A stretch of 64,000 bases of DNA. Origin: Croceivirga sp. (GTDB lineage: Bacteria > Bacteroidota > Bacteroidia > Flavobacteriales > Flavobacteriaceae). The position numbers and the translations under genes were made by a program. The notes beneath the pieces were generated by a model, which ran no database searches, was not told the origin of the DNA, and saw only the letters and a program-made list of their open reading frames with translations. The stretch is from the NCBI GenBank assembly GCA_028284285.1, contig JANQSA010000001.1:248001-312000 (forward strand), given 5' to 3'. Shown here one piece after another: positions 9,148-16,612 of this stretch (within the stretch, counting starts at the first letter, position 1; each line of letters begins with the position of its first letter).

Positions 9148-9269
9148 CAGCTTACGACAATGTATAACGGTAACCCGCCTGAACGTAGGGCAGGTCCGCC
9201 TGAAAGACGCTGTCTGACGGGCCGGAAAACACTAACTTAAAACCCGTAACAGACGGTTGTACGAGACCG

Positions 9270-9277
9270 TAAATTTG
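9270..9277 (+). promoter_or_regulatory. candidate -7 box for the GNAT gene
   Basis: TAAATTTG matches the TAnnTTTG consensus and ends 18 bp before the ATG at 9296. No well-spaced TTG is seen upstream. The DNA before it (9150-9265) is unusually GC-rich for the islet, with repeated CCGCCTGAA segments at about 9174-9182 and 9189-9197. Confidence 0.45.
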
Positions 9278-9295
9278 TAATAAAAAAAATCAGAA

Positions 9296-9733
9296 ATGAG
9301 AATTGACCTGCTCAAAAAAACCGACATAAATCCAACTGTCCAGAAGCAAGTGTCAGATTTGTTTCAACAATTAGGCGGAAACAAAAAACAAATTGATTTG
9401 ACCGAAGTATTAGACGAAAAAAACCAGGTGACACTTGCGTATTGTTTGGACAATGCTGAAATAATTGGCATTGCTTTAATGTGCACCTATACGGTGATTT
9501 CCGGGAAAAAAGGTTGGATTGAAGATGTGGTTGTACATTCCAATGCAAGAGGTAAAGGCATTGGAAGGAAACTGATGAATACACTTATTGAAGCGGGGAA
9601 ACAACAGAATTTATCGGAAATACTTCTTTTCACGGAAGACCATCGCAAACCTGCAATACAGCTGTATTCCAGTTTAGGGTTTAAGGGTAAAGAAAGTCGG
9701 ATATATTCACTCAAACCTAACGTTTGGCCCTAA
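9296..9733 (+). CDS. GNAT family N-acetyltransferase
   Basis: A single-domain, 145-residue acetyl-CoA-dependent acyltransferase. The acetyl-CoA pyrophosphate loop is V-V-V-H-S-N-A-R-G-K-G-I-G-R-K-L (motif A, Q/R-x-x-G-x-G/A), followed by the helix L-M-N-T-L-I-E-A-G and the motif-B region A-I-Q-L-Y-S-S-L-G-F. The substrate cannot be told. It is a free-standing gene in the accessory islet with its own -7 box. The stop codon lies inside a small hairpin (CCCTAA / TTAGGG, 9728-9746) that may terminate transcription. Confidence 0.85.
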   Translation: MRIDLLKKTDINPTVQKQVSDLFQQLGGNKKQIDLTEVLDEKNQVTLAYCLDNAEIIGIALMCTYTVISGKKGWIEDVVVHSNARGKGIGRKLMNTLIEAGKQQNLSEILLFTEDHRKPAIQLYSSLGFKGKESRIYSLKPNVWP

Positions 9734-9751
9734 CCGTTTTTTAGGGGATAT

Positions 9752-9764
9752 GGATGTATTTTAC
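9752..9764 (+). repeat. leader motif copy B (GGATGTATTTTAC)
   Basis: Second copy of the 13-bp leader, 47 bp before the serine hydrolase start at 9812. The shared stretch begins with GGGG just upstream in both copies, allowing for a 1-2 bp difference. Confidence 0.45.
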
Positions 9765-9811
9765 TTACATATATATACAAATTGTGCAACATGCTGGAAA
9801 AGCGTATGGTC

Positions 9812-11257
9812 ATGAAACAAATAGTGTTGATTCTGGTACTACTATTTTGCAAGATTACTATTGCTCAAACTGCAAGGGACCACTTTTCTGAACTTGATCA
9901 CTTTATTAAAGAATTGCAGCTTGAAACAAGCTCACAATCTATTTCCGCTGCTATTTATAGTAACAACACGCTATTTTGGACAAACGGATTTGAAATACAG
10001 GATGAAGAGGTTGTACAAATCAAAGGGAAAAGGTCTTACAGGATCGGTAGTGTTTCGAAGATCTTCACTTCGGCAATACTGGAAATGATGCGCGCTGAGA
10101 ACAAATTAAACTTAGATGCCCCTGTGTTTAAATATTTGCCCGAATTTGGAGCGAAAGGTAAAAAGATTACGTTACGCTCCTTAGCAAACCATACAAGCGG
10201 TGTTAGACATTATGATTACGGTGAAGAGCAATTAGCAAGAAAGCCATATGAGAGCAGTTTGGAAAGCTTAGAACTATTCGTTAATGACCCGCTGTTGTTC
10301 GAGTCAAAAACAAATTACTACTACTCCAGCTATGGCTATAATCTTATTGCTGCGTGCCTGGAAAAAGTAGCTAAAAAAAATTACGAAGTAGTACTCAAAG
10401 AATACATTACGCAACCGTTTGGTTTTAATTCTATCGAGGTAGAAAAACAATATGATTTTAAGCCGGAATATGGGGATATCTATGAAGGTAAACATAGCGT
10501 TGCCAATGCTAAAGATTTGAGTTATAAATGGGCAAGTGGTGGCTTAAGGTCCAATGTTACTGATTTGGTAAAATTTGGGGCATTGTTTTTTGATAACAAC
10601 AGCACATTTGATAACAACTCAAGATTGAACTTTTTCACACCGGGAGTATTAAAAGATGGCACCTCTGTTTCCCATGCCATTGGATGGAAAGCAGACACAT
10701 TGAATACCGGTGAACGTATCATTTACCACAATGGAGAGGTACAAGGTGGCCGTACCCATTTTTTGGTGATTCCTGAGCTGAATATCTCAGTAGCGATTTC
10801 AGTTAACAGGGGCAGCTATTTCAGTTTGGATGAGGGCCTGTTCTTAGTCCAAAAGGCGTTAGATTTAGAAAAAAAGCCGTTTGGAATTAAATTCAAACGG
10901 GATCAAGAAAAAATTTCAAAAGTCGTTACCTCCATGCATGAAACACTCCGAAATTTCAGAACCGGGTTAAAGGAAGCCAATTTAGACCTTATCAAAGATT
11001 GTGTTTCCAATGATTTTTCCAACCCAATATGGAAAGATAAGTCTACCTTCCTGAACTTCTTAGCGCATGAATTAATGGACAAAACTGTTGTAGAGGAAGA
11101 TACGGAAATAGATTTGTCTATTGGCGGAATAGAAAATGGTGCCATATCTACCGTTGATAATTTGAAGTATAAAAACGTATTTGATAAAGAGTATACTTTC
11201 ATTTTTACATTTTTTGATGAGAAATGGAGCCTGACATCAATCTCGGAAAAACTTTGA
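9812..11257 (+). CDS. serine hydrolase, beta-lactamase/class C-like family
   Basis: The exported 481-residue protein starts best at ATG 9812, which gives a clean signal peptide ending A-I-A-Q. The penicillin-binding-protein fold is shown by the S-x-x-K nucleophile S80-V-S-K83, the Y-x-N motif in S-S-Y-G-Y-N, and H-N-G in place of K-T-G, a replacement common in esterase-like members. About 120 residues after the catalytic domain form a small alpha/beta extension that looks NTF2-like. Members include D-aminopeptidases, esterases and true AmpC enzymes; I would not predict antibiotic resistance from this sequence. Confidence 0.82.
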   Translation: MKQIVLILVLLFCKITIAQTARDHFSELDHFIKELQLETSSQSISAAIYSNNTLFWTNGFEIQDEEVVQIKGKRSYRIGSVSKIFTSAILEMMRAENKLNLDAPVFKYLPEFGAKGKKITLRSLANHTSGVRHYDYGEEQLARKPYESSLESLELFVNDPLLFESKTNYYYSSYGYNLIAACLEKVAKKNYEVVLKEYITQPFGFNSIEVEKQYDFKPEYGDIYEGKHSVANAKDLSYKWASGGLRSNVTDLVKFGALFFDNNSTFDNNSRLNFFTPGVLKDGTSVSHAIGWKADTLNTGERIIYHNGEVQGGRTHFLVIPELNISVAISVNRGSYFSLDEGLFLVQKALDLEKKPFGIKFKRDQEKISKVVTSMHETLRNFRTGLKEANLDLIKDCVSNDFSNPIWKDKSTFLNFLAHELMDKTVVEEDTEIDLSIGGIENGAISTVDNLKYKNVFDKEYTFIFTFFDEKWSLTSISEKL

Positions 11258-11262
11258 ACTGA

Positions 11263-11288
11263 ACAAAAAACACTAGTTGTTTTTTTGT
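11263..11288 (+). terminator. hairpin with T-rich arm after the serine hydrolase gene
   Basis: ACAAAAAACA pairs with TGTTTTTTTGT (one extra T) around a 5-nt loop, starting 6 bp after the stop codon. The right arm itself supplies the T-tract. A plausible terminator, although the stem is A/T-rich. Confidence 0.5.
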
Positions 11289-11371
11289 AACTCATCCTTT
11301 ACAAAAGCGTTGGCATTCATTGAAACACAACCATTTTAATTATACCGCATCAAAATAAAAAATAGGGAATC

Positions 11372-11704
11372 ATGAAAAAGTATATTGTATTTCTATGTAT
11401 TGGAATGACATTTCTAAGTTGCTCGAAAGATGATAATTCAAATGAAGCATCTTTAGTAGTATATAATCAAACCTATTGTTTTGATCCCTGGGGTTATGCA
11501 GATAATAACAATGAATTGATAGATAGAATAGGGGATTACTTCAAAGAAAAAAACATTGAACTATCCAACATAAGCATTGACAACAAAGGAACTCAACAAC
11601 TCTGTAATGCCTGTACGTGTTTAAGCGGAACGAGGATTTTCGCAATAGTCGATCAAAATGATTTGAATTCTATCCGGGAATACGGATTTCAAGAACATGA
11701 TTAA
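11372..11704 (+). CDS. small lipoprotein, unknown function
   Basis: A 110-residue lipoprotein: a signal peptide with lipobox L-S-C at about residue 17, then D-D-N-S-N. Four cysteines follow in the mature part, including a tight C-N-A-C-T-C cluster near residue 75 that could bind metal or form disulphides. The cluster is followed by an I-F-A-I-V-D strand near the end. I recognise no family. It is the last gene of the AT-rich islet. A short plus-strand ORF of 19 codons at 11771-11830 may be a gene remnant, but nothing supports its expression. Confidence 0.6.
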   Translation: MKKYIVFLCIGMTFLSCSKDDNSNEASLVVYNQTYCFDPWGYADNNNELIDRIGDYFKEKNIELSNISIDNKGTQQLCNACTCLSGTRIFAIVDQNDLNSIREYGFQEHD

Positions 11705-11841
11705 AACGAAGAATATCGCATAACTAAGGGAAAATCATTGAGCTTCAGAAAACATTATCCATAGTCCAAAATGAACAAGCGAAATGCGAACAAGGGCGGC
11801 TATTTGTCTATCAAAGAACCAGAATTGTAGTCGGGGCCTTC

Positions 11842-12615
11842 CTACAACTCCCTGATCTTCATATTCCGAAATCCCACTTCAAAATACCAGTTTTGCAAGG
11901 CGATGCTTCCCCTGGTCGCTTTGCCAAATTGAGGATACCTGGCGAAATGGGTTTGCGCCACTTGCTGTTTCCAATCCGGGGCGTTAAAATCTTCTTTGGC
12001 TGTTAGTTTTCCGTTCAGGTAGAACTCAATTTGGCCATTTTGTTGCACTATTCGGGAGGTATTCCATTGCCCGGCTGGTTGAGCCTCTACAGCAACGGTT
12101 TGGTCGGCAAACCCGTAAAGGCAACCGGGGCGTTTTTCAGGGATGCTGTTATCCATATGCAAAGGTTCCAGCAGTTGGTATTCCGGACCACTTTGGTAGG
12201 CGGTGGGGATGTCTTTGGACTCCTGTACGTTAATGAACACCCCGCTATTCCCCCGAACAGCGATCTGCCAATCAAAGACCAGTTCATAATTCTCGTACTC
12301 TGCGTCGGTAACCAAATCGCCATGCACTTTGCTTTCATCCGTAGCATTGCAGAAGAGGGTGCCGTCCCTGACCTCCCATGCCGAAAACCGGGTTGAATCC
12401 GGTACATTGTACAAATGCCAACCCTCCAGCGTCTTTCCATCGAAAAGCAACCGCCAACCTTGTTGTTTTTCTATATCCAACAATTGATTGTGGACCTGGT
12501 TTTCCAGGGCCGTCTTTTTGGTTCGCCATGTTTGGTTTTTTTTGGGGGTATCCGTTTTACAGGAAGTGCAAAGGAAAAGGAAAACCAATAACAGGGGTAG
12601 AAACTTTTGGGTCAT
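11842..12615 (-). CDS. DUF1080 (3-keto-disaccharide hydrolase-like) lipoprotein
   Basis: A 257-residue lipoprotein (signal peptide with C-T-S-C at about residue 19). The body is a concanavalin-like beta-sandwich of the DUF1080 family: G-W-R-L-L-F-D-G-K-T-L-E-G-W-H is the family's hallmark opening, and N-S-G-V-F-I-N-V and G-C-L-Y-G-F are further conserved points. The family has been linked to hydrolysis of 3-keto-sugars in Bacteroidetes, often with GFO/IDH/MocA dehydrogenases. A Tat-exported oxidoreductase of that type occurs in this window at 59638, but far away. It is convergent with the islet's last gene. Confidence 0.85.
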   Translation of the reverse strand: MTQKFLPLLLVFLFLCTSCKTDTPKKNQTWRTKKTALENQVHNQLLDIEKQQGWRLLFDGKTLEGWHLYNVPDSTRFSAWEVRDGTLFCNATDESKVHGDLVTDAEYENYELVFDWQIAVRGNSGVFINVQESKDIPTAYQSGPEYQLLEPLHMDNSIPEKRPGCLYGFADQTVAVEAQPAGQWNTSRIVQQNGQIEFYLNGKLTAKEDFNAPDWKQQVAQTHFARYPQFGKATRGSIALQNWYFEVGFRNMKIREL

Positions 12616-12658
12616 GGCGTATTGATTTTTTTTAAAAATAAGAATTTCATCGGCGTCC

Positions 12659-12690
12659 TTGTGACCTCAAACTTCGTTTTTCTATTTTTG
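12659..12690 (+). promoter_or_regulatory. promoter of purM (TTG-N21-TATTTTTG)
   Basis: Both elements of the Bacteroidetes sigma-A promoter are present: TTG at 12659-12661 and TATTTTTG at 12683-12690, separated by 21 bp. The start codon follows 14 bp later, so the leader is very short. Confidence 0.65.
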
Positions 12691-12704
12691 CCCAAACGCA
12701 TCCT

Positions 12705-13883
12705 ATGTCCTCCAACACCAGTAAACGTTATGCGCAACGTGGAGTTTCTGCCGCCAAGGAAGATGTGCATAATGCCATCAAAAACATTGACAAAGGTTTG
12801 TTTCCCAAAGCCTTTTGCAAGATTGTCCCTGATTTTCTTACGGGAAGTGAGGACCACTGCCTAGTGATGCATGCGGATGGTGCTGGGACAAAATCCTCCC
12901 TGGCCTATTTGTATTGGAAAGAGACCGGGGACCTTAGTGTCTGGAAGGGTATTGCACAGGACGCCCTGGTGATGAACCTGGACGATCTGATCTGCGTGGG
13001 CGCCACGGATAACATCCTGCTGTCCTCCACTATAGGCCGAAATAAAAACCGGGTGCCGGGGGAAGTCATCGCAACCCTTATTAATGGCACTGAAGCACTG
13101 ATCTCCGATTTACAAAAACACGGGATTACCATACATTCTACCGGAGGAGAAACGGCCGATGTAGGGGATCTGGTGCGAACGATCATTGTAGATTCTACGG
13201 TGACCGCCCGGATGAAACGCCATGATGTAATAGACAATGCCAATATCCGGGCCGGGGATGTGATTGTGGGCCTCGCCTCTTTTGGACAGGCCACTTATGA
13301 ACAGGAATACAACGGGGGGATGGGAAGCAACGGTTTAACATCCGCGCGCCATGATGTTTTTGCGCACTATCTGGCCCAAAAATACCCGGAGAGTTTTGAT
13401 CCTTCCGTACCATTGGATCTGGTGTATTCCGGTTCAAAAAAGTTAACGGATGCTGTGGTGAACACTACACTGGATGCCGGAAAACTCGTATTATCCCCAA
13501 CCCGTACCTACGCGCCTATTGCAAAGCAGATCCTTTCAAAGTATACGGGCAATGAGATCCATGGGATGGTGCATTGCAGCGGGGGAGCACAAACCAAAAT
13601 CCTGCATTTTGTGGAGGACCTGCATGTGATAAAGAACGATCTGTTTCCTGTTCCTCCCTTATTCAGACTTATCCAGGAAGAATCCGGAACCGACTGGAAA
13701 GAAATGTATCAGGTATTCAACTGTGGGCACCGCCTGGAACTCTATGTGGATGCTGCTGTTGCCAATGATATCATTGCCATTTCCGAAAGTTTCAATGTAG
13801 CCGCTCGGATCATCGGTAGGGTGGAAGAAAGTACTGCCAAAAAATTGACAATTTCCAGTGAATTTGGGGAGTTTATCTACTAA
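12705..13883 (+). CDS. purM: phosphoribosylformylglycinamidine cyclo-ligase (AIR synthetase)
   Basis: The enzyme closes the imidazole ring in purine synthesis (FGAM + ATP to AIR). At 392 residues it is the longer Bacteroidetes form; E. coli PurM has 345. Signatures include the N-terminal Y-A-Q-R-G-V-S-A, H-A-D-G-A-G-T-K-S, M-N-L-D-D-L-I-C-V-G-A and the nucleotide loop S-T-G-G-E-T-A-D-V-G. The C-terminal half contains H-C-S-G-G-A-Q-T-K. It has its own promoter immediately upstream. In many flavobacteria purM is close to prfA and pyrF; here a five-gene redox cluster lies between them. Confidence 0.92.
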   Translation: MSSNTSKRYAQRGVSAAKEDVHNAIKNIDKGLFPKAFCKIVPDFLTGSEDHCLVMHADGAGTKSSLAYLYWKETGDLSVWKGIAQDALVMNLDDLICVGATDNILLSSTIGRNKNRVPGEVIATLINGTEALISDLQKHGITIHSTGGETADVGDLVRTIIVDSTVTARMKRHDVIDNANIRAGDVIVGLASFGQATYEQEYNGGMGSNGLTSARHDVFAHYLAQKYPESFDPSVPLDLVYSGSKKLTDAVVNTTLDAGKLVLSPTRTYAPIAKQILSKYTGNEIHGMVHCSGGAQTKILHFVEDLHVIKNDLFPVPPLFRLIQEESGTDWKEMYQVFNCGHRLELYVDAAVANDIIAISESFNVAARIIGRVEESTAKKLTISSEFGEFIY

Positions 13884-13931
13884 TCCCATACGATTCCATT
13901 GGTATTAGCGTTCCTATAAAAAACACTTGCT

Positions 13932-14387
13932 ATGGAACGAAAAGAATTTTTGCAGAGTTTAGGTGCTGGTGCAGCTTTTGCATTGATGTTTCCCTGTGTT
14001 TCCGGTTGCTCCAATGACAGTGAGGACCTGGAAACTTTTCCGGTATCTGAAGGAGTGGACTTTACTATTGACCTTACTTCCCCTGAATCAGCCCCCCTGG
14101 CGAACAATGGGGGATATATTGCCGTTAAGTCCTCGGAAGAGCTTACCTACCTGGATATTGTAGTGGCCCGTAACCTGGAAGGCGAATTGGTGGCTGCCAG
14201 TAAGATATGCAGTCATCAACAGACAGAAGAAGTTCGTTTTATTTCGGATGAAGGGGGTATTTTCTTTTGTTCCACCCATGGTTCACGTTTCAGCCAGACC
14301 GGGACCCCTTTAAATACCATTACCAACAATCCATTAAAAGTATTTAACACCGCCCTCAACGGGGATATCTTGCGTATTTTTGAATAA
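13932..14387 (+). CDS. Rieske [2Fe-2S] lipoprotein
   Basis: A 151-residue exported protein with a lipobox-like V-S-G-C26 near the N-terminus. It carries both Rieske cluster motifs: C93-S-H95 and C113-S-T-H116, spaced by 17 residues. It therefore should hold a 2Fe-2S cluster with two His and two Cys ligands. It is a stand-alone small Rieske protein, not a cytochrome bc1/b6f subunit, since no cytochrome b gene is adjacent. It heads a same-strand series with a thioredoxin-like protein, ApbE, DUF4266 and DUF3570, which points to electron transfer outside the cytoplasm. Confidence 0.88.
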   Translation: MERKEFLQSLGAGAAFALMFPCVSGCSNDSEDLETFPVSEGVDFTIDLTSPESAPLANNGGYIAVKSSEELTYLDIVVARNLEGELVAASKICSHQQTEEVRFISDEGGIFFCSTHGSRFSQTGTPLNTITNNPLKVFNTALNGDILRIFE

Positions 14388-14407
14388 TCCGACAGTTTTT
14401 TCTTCCT

Positions 14408-14842
14408 ATGAAAACAGGAATGTGTGCCATGCTCCTTTTATTTCCTATGCTGTTGCTATCCCAGCAGTGGCAGCAGGACTTTACGGTCGCACTGGAGCAG
14501 GCCAGGCAGCAGGAAAAACCTATTCTACTGGTATTTGCCGGGTCCGATTGGTGCGGACCCTGTAAGAAATTGGATAGGGACGTCTGGCAATCGGAAACGT
14601 TTAAGGAATATGCAGCACAATATTATGTATTGTACAAAGCGGATTTCCCCCGTAAAAAGAAGAATCAATTACCACAGGAAATTGTGGCAACCAACGCAGC
14701 ACTTGCGGAACGCTACAATCCAAAAGGCCACTTTCCTTTGGTGGTGCTATTGGATGAAAAAAGTGAAGTGTACGGAAAAGTAGGGTACCGGAAGGGCACC
14801 CCTCAAGACTATCTGGACCTCTTGAATTCCTACCTCCAATGA
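14408..14842 (+). CDS. exported thioredoxin-like protein
   Basis: A 144-residue protein with an N-terminal signal peptide ending near L-L-L-S-Q and a thioredoxin fold whose active site is W-C49-G-P-C52. The cis-proline region is F-P-L-V-V-L-L-D. The fold is of the thioredoxin_7 / DUF255-like type often found beside ApbE and DUF3570. A role in keeping cysteines of envelope redox proteins reduced is inferred from the neighbours; the DUF4266 lipoprotein two genes downstream has a C-G-C tail. The stop overlaps the next start (ATGA), so translation is coupled. Confidence 0.85.
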   Translation: MKTGMCAMLLLFPMLLLSQQWQQDFTVALEQARQQEKPILLVFAGSDWCGPCKKLDRDVWQSETFKEYAAQYYVLYKADFPRKKKNQLPQEIVATNAALAERYNPKGHFPLVVLLDEKSEVYGKVGYRKGTPQDYLDLLNSYLQ

Positions 14843-15846
14843 AATACCTTACGTTTTACCTTTTCTCGTTGGTGGCTTTCCTTGGGCAAGGGCAGGAAAG
14901 AAAAGAGATAAGTGTACAAAAGGTTGTAAAATTGATGGGCACTCGTTTTGAGATCACTGTGGTGGCCCCCAACGAAGAGATTGGCTACATCAATATTGAT
15001 GAGGCGGTTTCTGAGATCAAAAGAATAGAGCGTATGATCTCTTCCTGGGACGAAAACTCCGAAACTTCCCGGATCAACCGTAACGCAGGGATAGGCCCTG
15101 TTGAAGTGAGTCAGGAGCTCTTACAATTAATTGAGCGTGCCAAAAAGATCTCCGAAATTACCAGCGGCGCTTTTGACATTTCTTATGCTGCTTTGGATGG
15201 TCTATGGCGGTTTGACGGGACTATGGAACGTTTTCCATCCCGTTCGGAGATCCAGAATGCCCTGGCCAAGGTGGATTACCGGAAAATTGTCTTATATCCT
15301 GAAACGCAAACGGTATTTCTCCAGGAAAAAGGGATGCGTATTGGTTTTGGTGCTATCGGTAAAGGGTATGCCGCAGATAAAGCCAAGGAATTGTTAGTGG
15401 CCAAAGGTGTTCGTGGAGGCATTGTCAATGCTGCCGGAGACTTAACCACCTGGGGCACCAAGGCTACCGGGGAAAAATGGATGGTGGGGATTACCGATCC
15501 CCTGGACAGAAAGAGGGTGTTTTCCTGGTTACCTGTGGTGGAATCTTCTGTGGCTACTTCGGGTAACTATGAAAAATATGTGATGTATCAGGGGGAACGG
15601 TATTCCCATATCATTGACCCCCGGACCGGTTATCCCACCAAAGGCGTGAACAGCGTCTCCATTTTTGCAAAACAAGCGGAGTTATGCGACGCTTTGGCCA
15701 CTGCAGTTTTTATCATGGGACGGGACAGTGGCATCCATATGATCAACCAGTTGGATGGGGTAGAGGTGGTGGTGGTAGACAGCGAAGACAAAATCCATAA
15801 GAGTTCCGGGATTATCCTGGATGCCAATAAAAATATAGAGAAATGA
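14839..15846 (+). CDS. apbE: FAD:protein FMN transferase
   Basis: ApbE takes FMN from FAD and attaches it covalently to a Ser/Thr in target proteins outside the cytoplasm. The 335-residue protein has a signal peptide (ending near F-L-G-Q-G-Q), M-G-T-R-F-E-I-T, the FAD-binding G-A-I-G-K-G-Y-A-A-D, G-G-I-V-N-A-A-G-D-L, and the metal/FAD site H-I-I-D-P-R-T-G-Y-P. Length and motif order are standard. It overlaps both neighbours by four bases (ATGA junctions). A candidate substrate is encoded two genes downstream: the DUF3570 protein has a D-x-x-S-G-A-S motif. Confidence 0.93.
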   Translation: MKYLTFYLFSLVAFLGQGQERKEISVQKVVKLMGTRFEITVVAPNEEIGYINIDEAVSEIKRIERMISSWDENSETSRINRNAGIGPVEVSQELLQLIERAKKISEITSGAFDISYAALDGLWRFDGTMERFPSRSEIQNALAKVDYRKIVLYPETQTVFLQEKGMRIGFGAIGKGYAADKAKELLVAKGVRGGIVNAAGDLTTWGTKATGEKWMVGITDPLDRKRVFSWLPVVESSVATSGNYEKYVMYQGERYSHIIDPRTGYPTKGVNSVSIFAKQAELCDALATAVFIMGRDSGIHMINQLDGVEVVVVDSEDKIHKSSGIILDANKNIEK

Positions 15847-16052
15847 AAAAAATGTGCTTACTGTTGATGATACTGATAGGCGCCTCGTCCTGTGTGGCGG
15901 TACGGGAATATGAAAAAGTGTATCTCAATGATGTGGAAATGCAATTGAGCTTTAAGAGTTCGGAGCGTTTTGAGACCACCTTTCAGATCTATCGTGAGGG
16001 CGCTTCGGGTGCTAATGGTGGCAAATCAGGTGGTGGTTGTGGCTGTAATTAA
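15843..16052 (+). CDS. DUF4266 small lipoprotein
   Basis: A 69-residue lipoprotein with lipobox S-S-C at residue 17 and the DUF4266 core R-E-Y-E-K-V-Y-L-N-D-V-E-M. The C-terminus is glycine-rich and ends G-G-G-C-G-C-N, a possible metal or disulphide site. A near-miss to the flavinylation motif (S-G-A-N) occurs in the tail, with Asn where Ser/Thr is required. DUF4266 is usually encoded next to ApbE and DUF3570, as here. Start and stop are fixed by the ATGA overlap with apbE. The function is unknown; membership of an envelope redox complex is inferred. Confidence 0.85.
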   Translation: MKKMCLLLMILIGASSCVAVREYEKVYLNDVEMQLSFKSSERFETTFQIYREGASGANGGKSGGGCGCN

Positions 16053-16055
16053 GTG

Positions 16056-16561
16056 AAGCCCATCTTTTGCAAGTGAAACGCAGCACAAGATGCCGGCTGA
16101 ACTTACCCTGAGCGACCTGTACTGAGCTTGTTGAAGAATTGTAGGAAGTTTGTGCCCATCTTTTGCAAGTGAAACGCAGCAAAGAATGCTGGCTGAATTA
16201 ACCCTGAGCGACCTGTACTGAGCTTGTCGAAGTAAGTCGAAGGGTCTTGTTGAAGAATTGTAGGAAGTCTGTGCCCATTTGTTGCAAGTGAAACGCAGCA
16301 CAAGATGCCGGCTGAACCTACCCTGAGCGACCTGTACTGAGCTTGTCGAAGCAAGTCGAACGGTCTTGTTGAAGAATGGCAGAAAGTTTGTGCCCATCTT
16401 TTGCAAGTGAAACGCAGCAAAGAATGCTGACTGAACCTACCCTGAGCGACCTGTACTGAGCTTGTCGAAGTAAGTCGAAGGGTCTTGTTGAAGAATTGTA
16501 GGAAGTTTGTGCCCATTTTTTGCAAGTGAAACGCAGCAAAGAATGCTGGCTGAATTCACCC
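16056..16561 (+). repeat. tandem repeat array, 119-bp unit, about 4.2 copies
   Basis: Five consecutive copies begin with (GT)GCCCAT..TTGCAAGTGAAACG: 16056-16151 (96 bp), 16152-16270, 16271-16389, 16390-16508 (119 bp each) and a partial copy 16509-16561. The first copy lacks exactly 23 bp, a loss that falls between two CTTGT direct repeats, as expected for slippage. Each unit contains CCTGTACTGAGCTTGTCGAAG, a kind of sequence found dispersed in many bacterial genomes. Because 119 is not a multiple of three, the long minus-strand ORFs seen here are artefacts. The array separates the DUF4266 and DUF3570 genes and could influence mRNA structure or termination. Confidence 0.95.
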
Positions 16562-16612
16562 GTCGGTAAGGCGGGCCAAAGAGTATTAAAAAAGAGTTAA
16601 TAGGACGACACC

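Noticed and set aside
6624-9300. Integron-type attC recombination sites around the accessory genes
   Set aside because: Short GTTAGCG and CCTAAC segments occur, but I could not assemble paired R'/R'' core sites with a central palindrome, and no integrase is in the window; kept only as a cassette-like hint.
11771-11830. 19-codon ORF after the small lipoprotein gene
   Set aside because: It is too short and lacks a promoter or any recognisable similarity; it may be a remnant.
16026-16539. Three long minus-strand ORFs (73-140 residues) with repeated M-Q-K-M-G-T-N-F-L segments
   Set aside because: They are translations of the 119-bp tandem repeat in shifting frames; 119 is not a multiple of three and no promoter or start context supports them.
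16056-16561. CRISPR array
   Set aside because: Units are contiguous 119-bp copies with no unique spacers and no cas genes are nearby.
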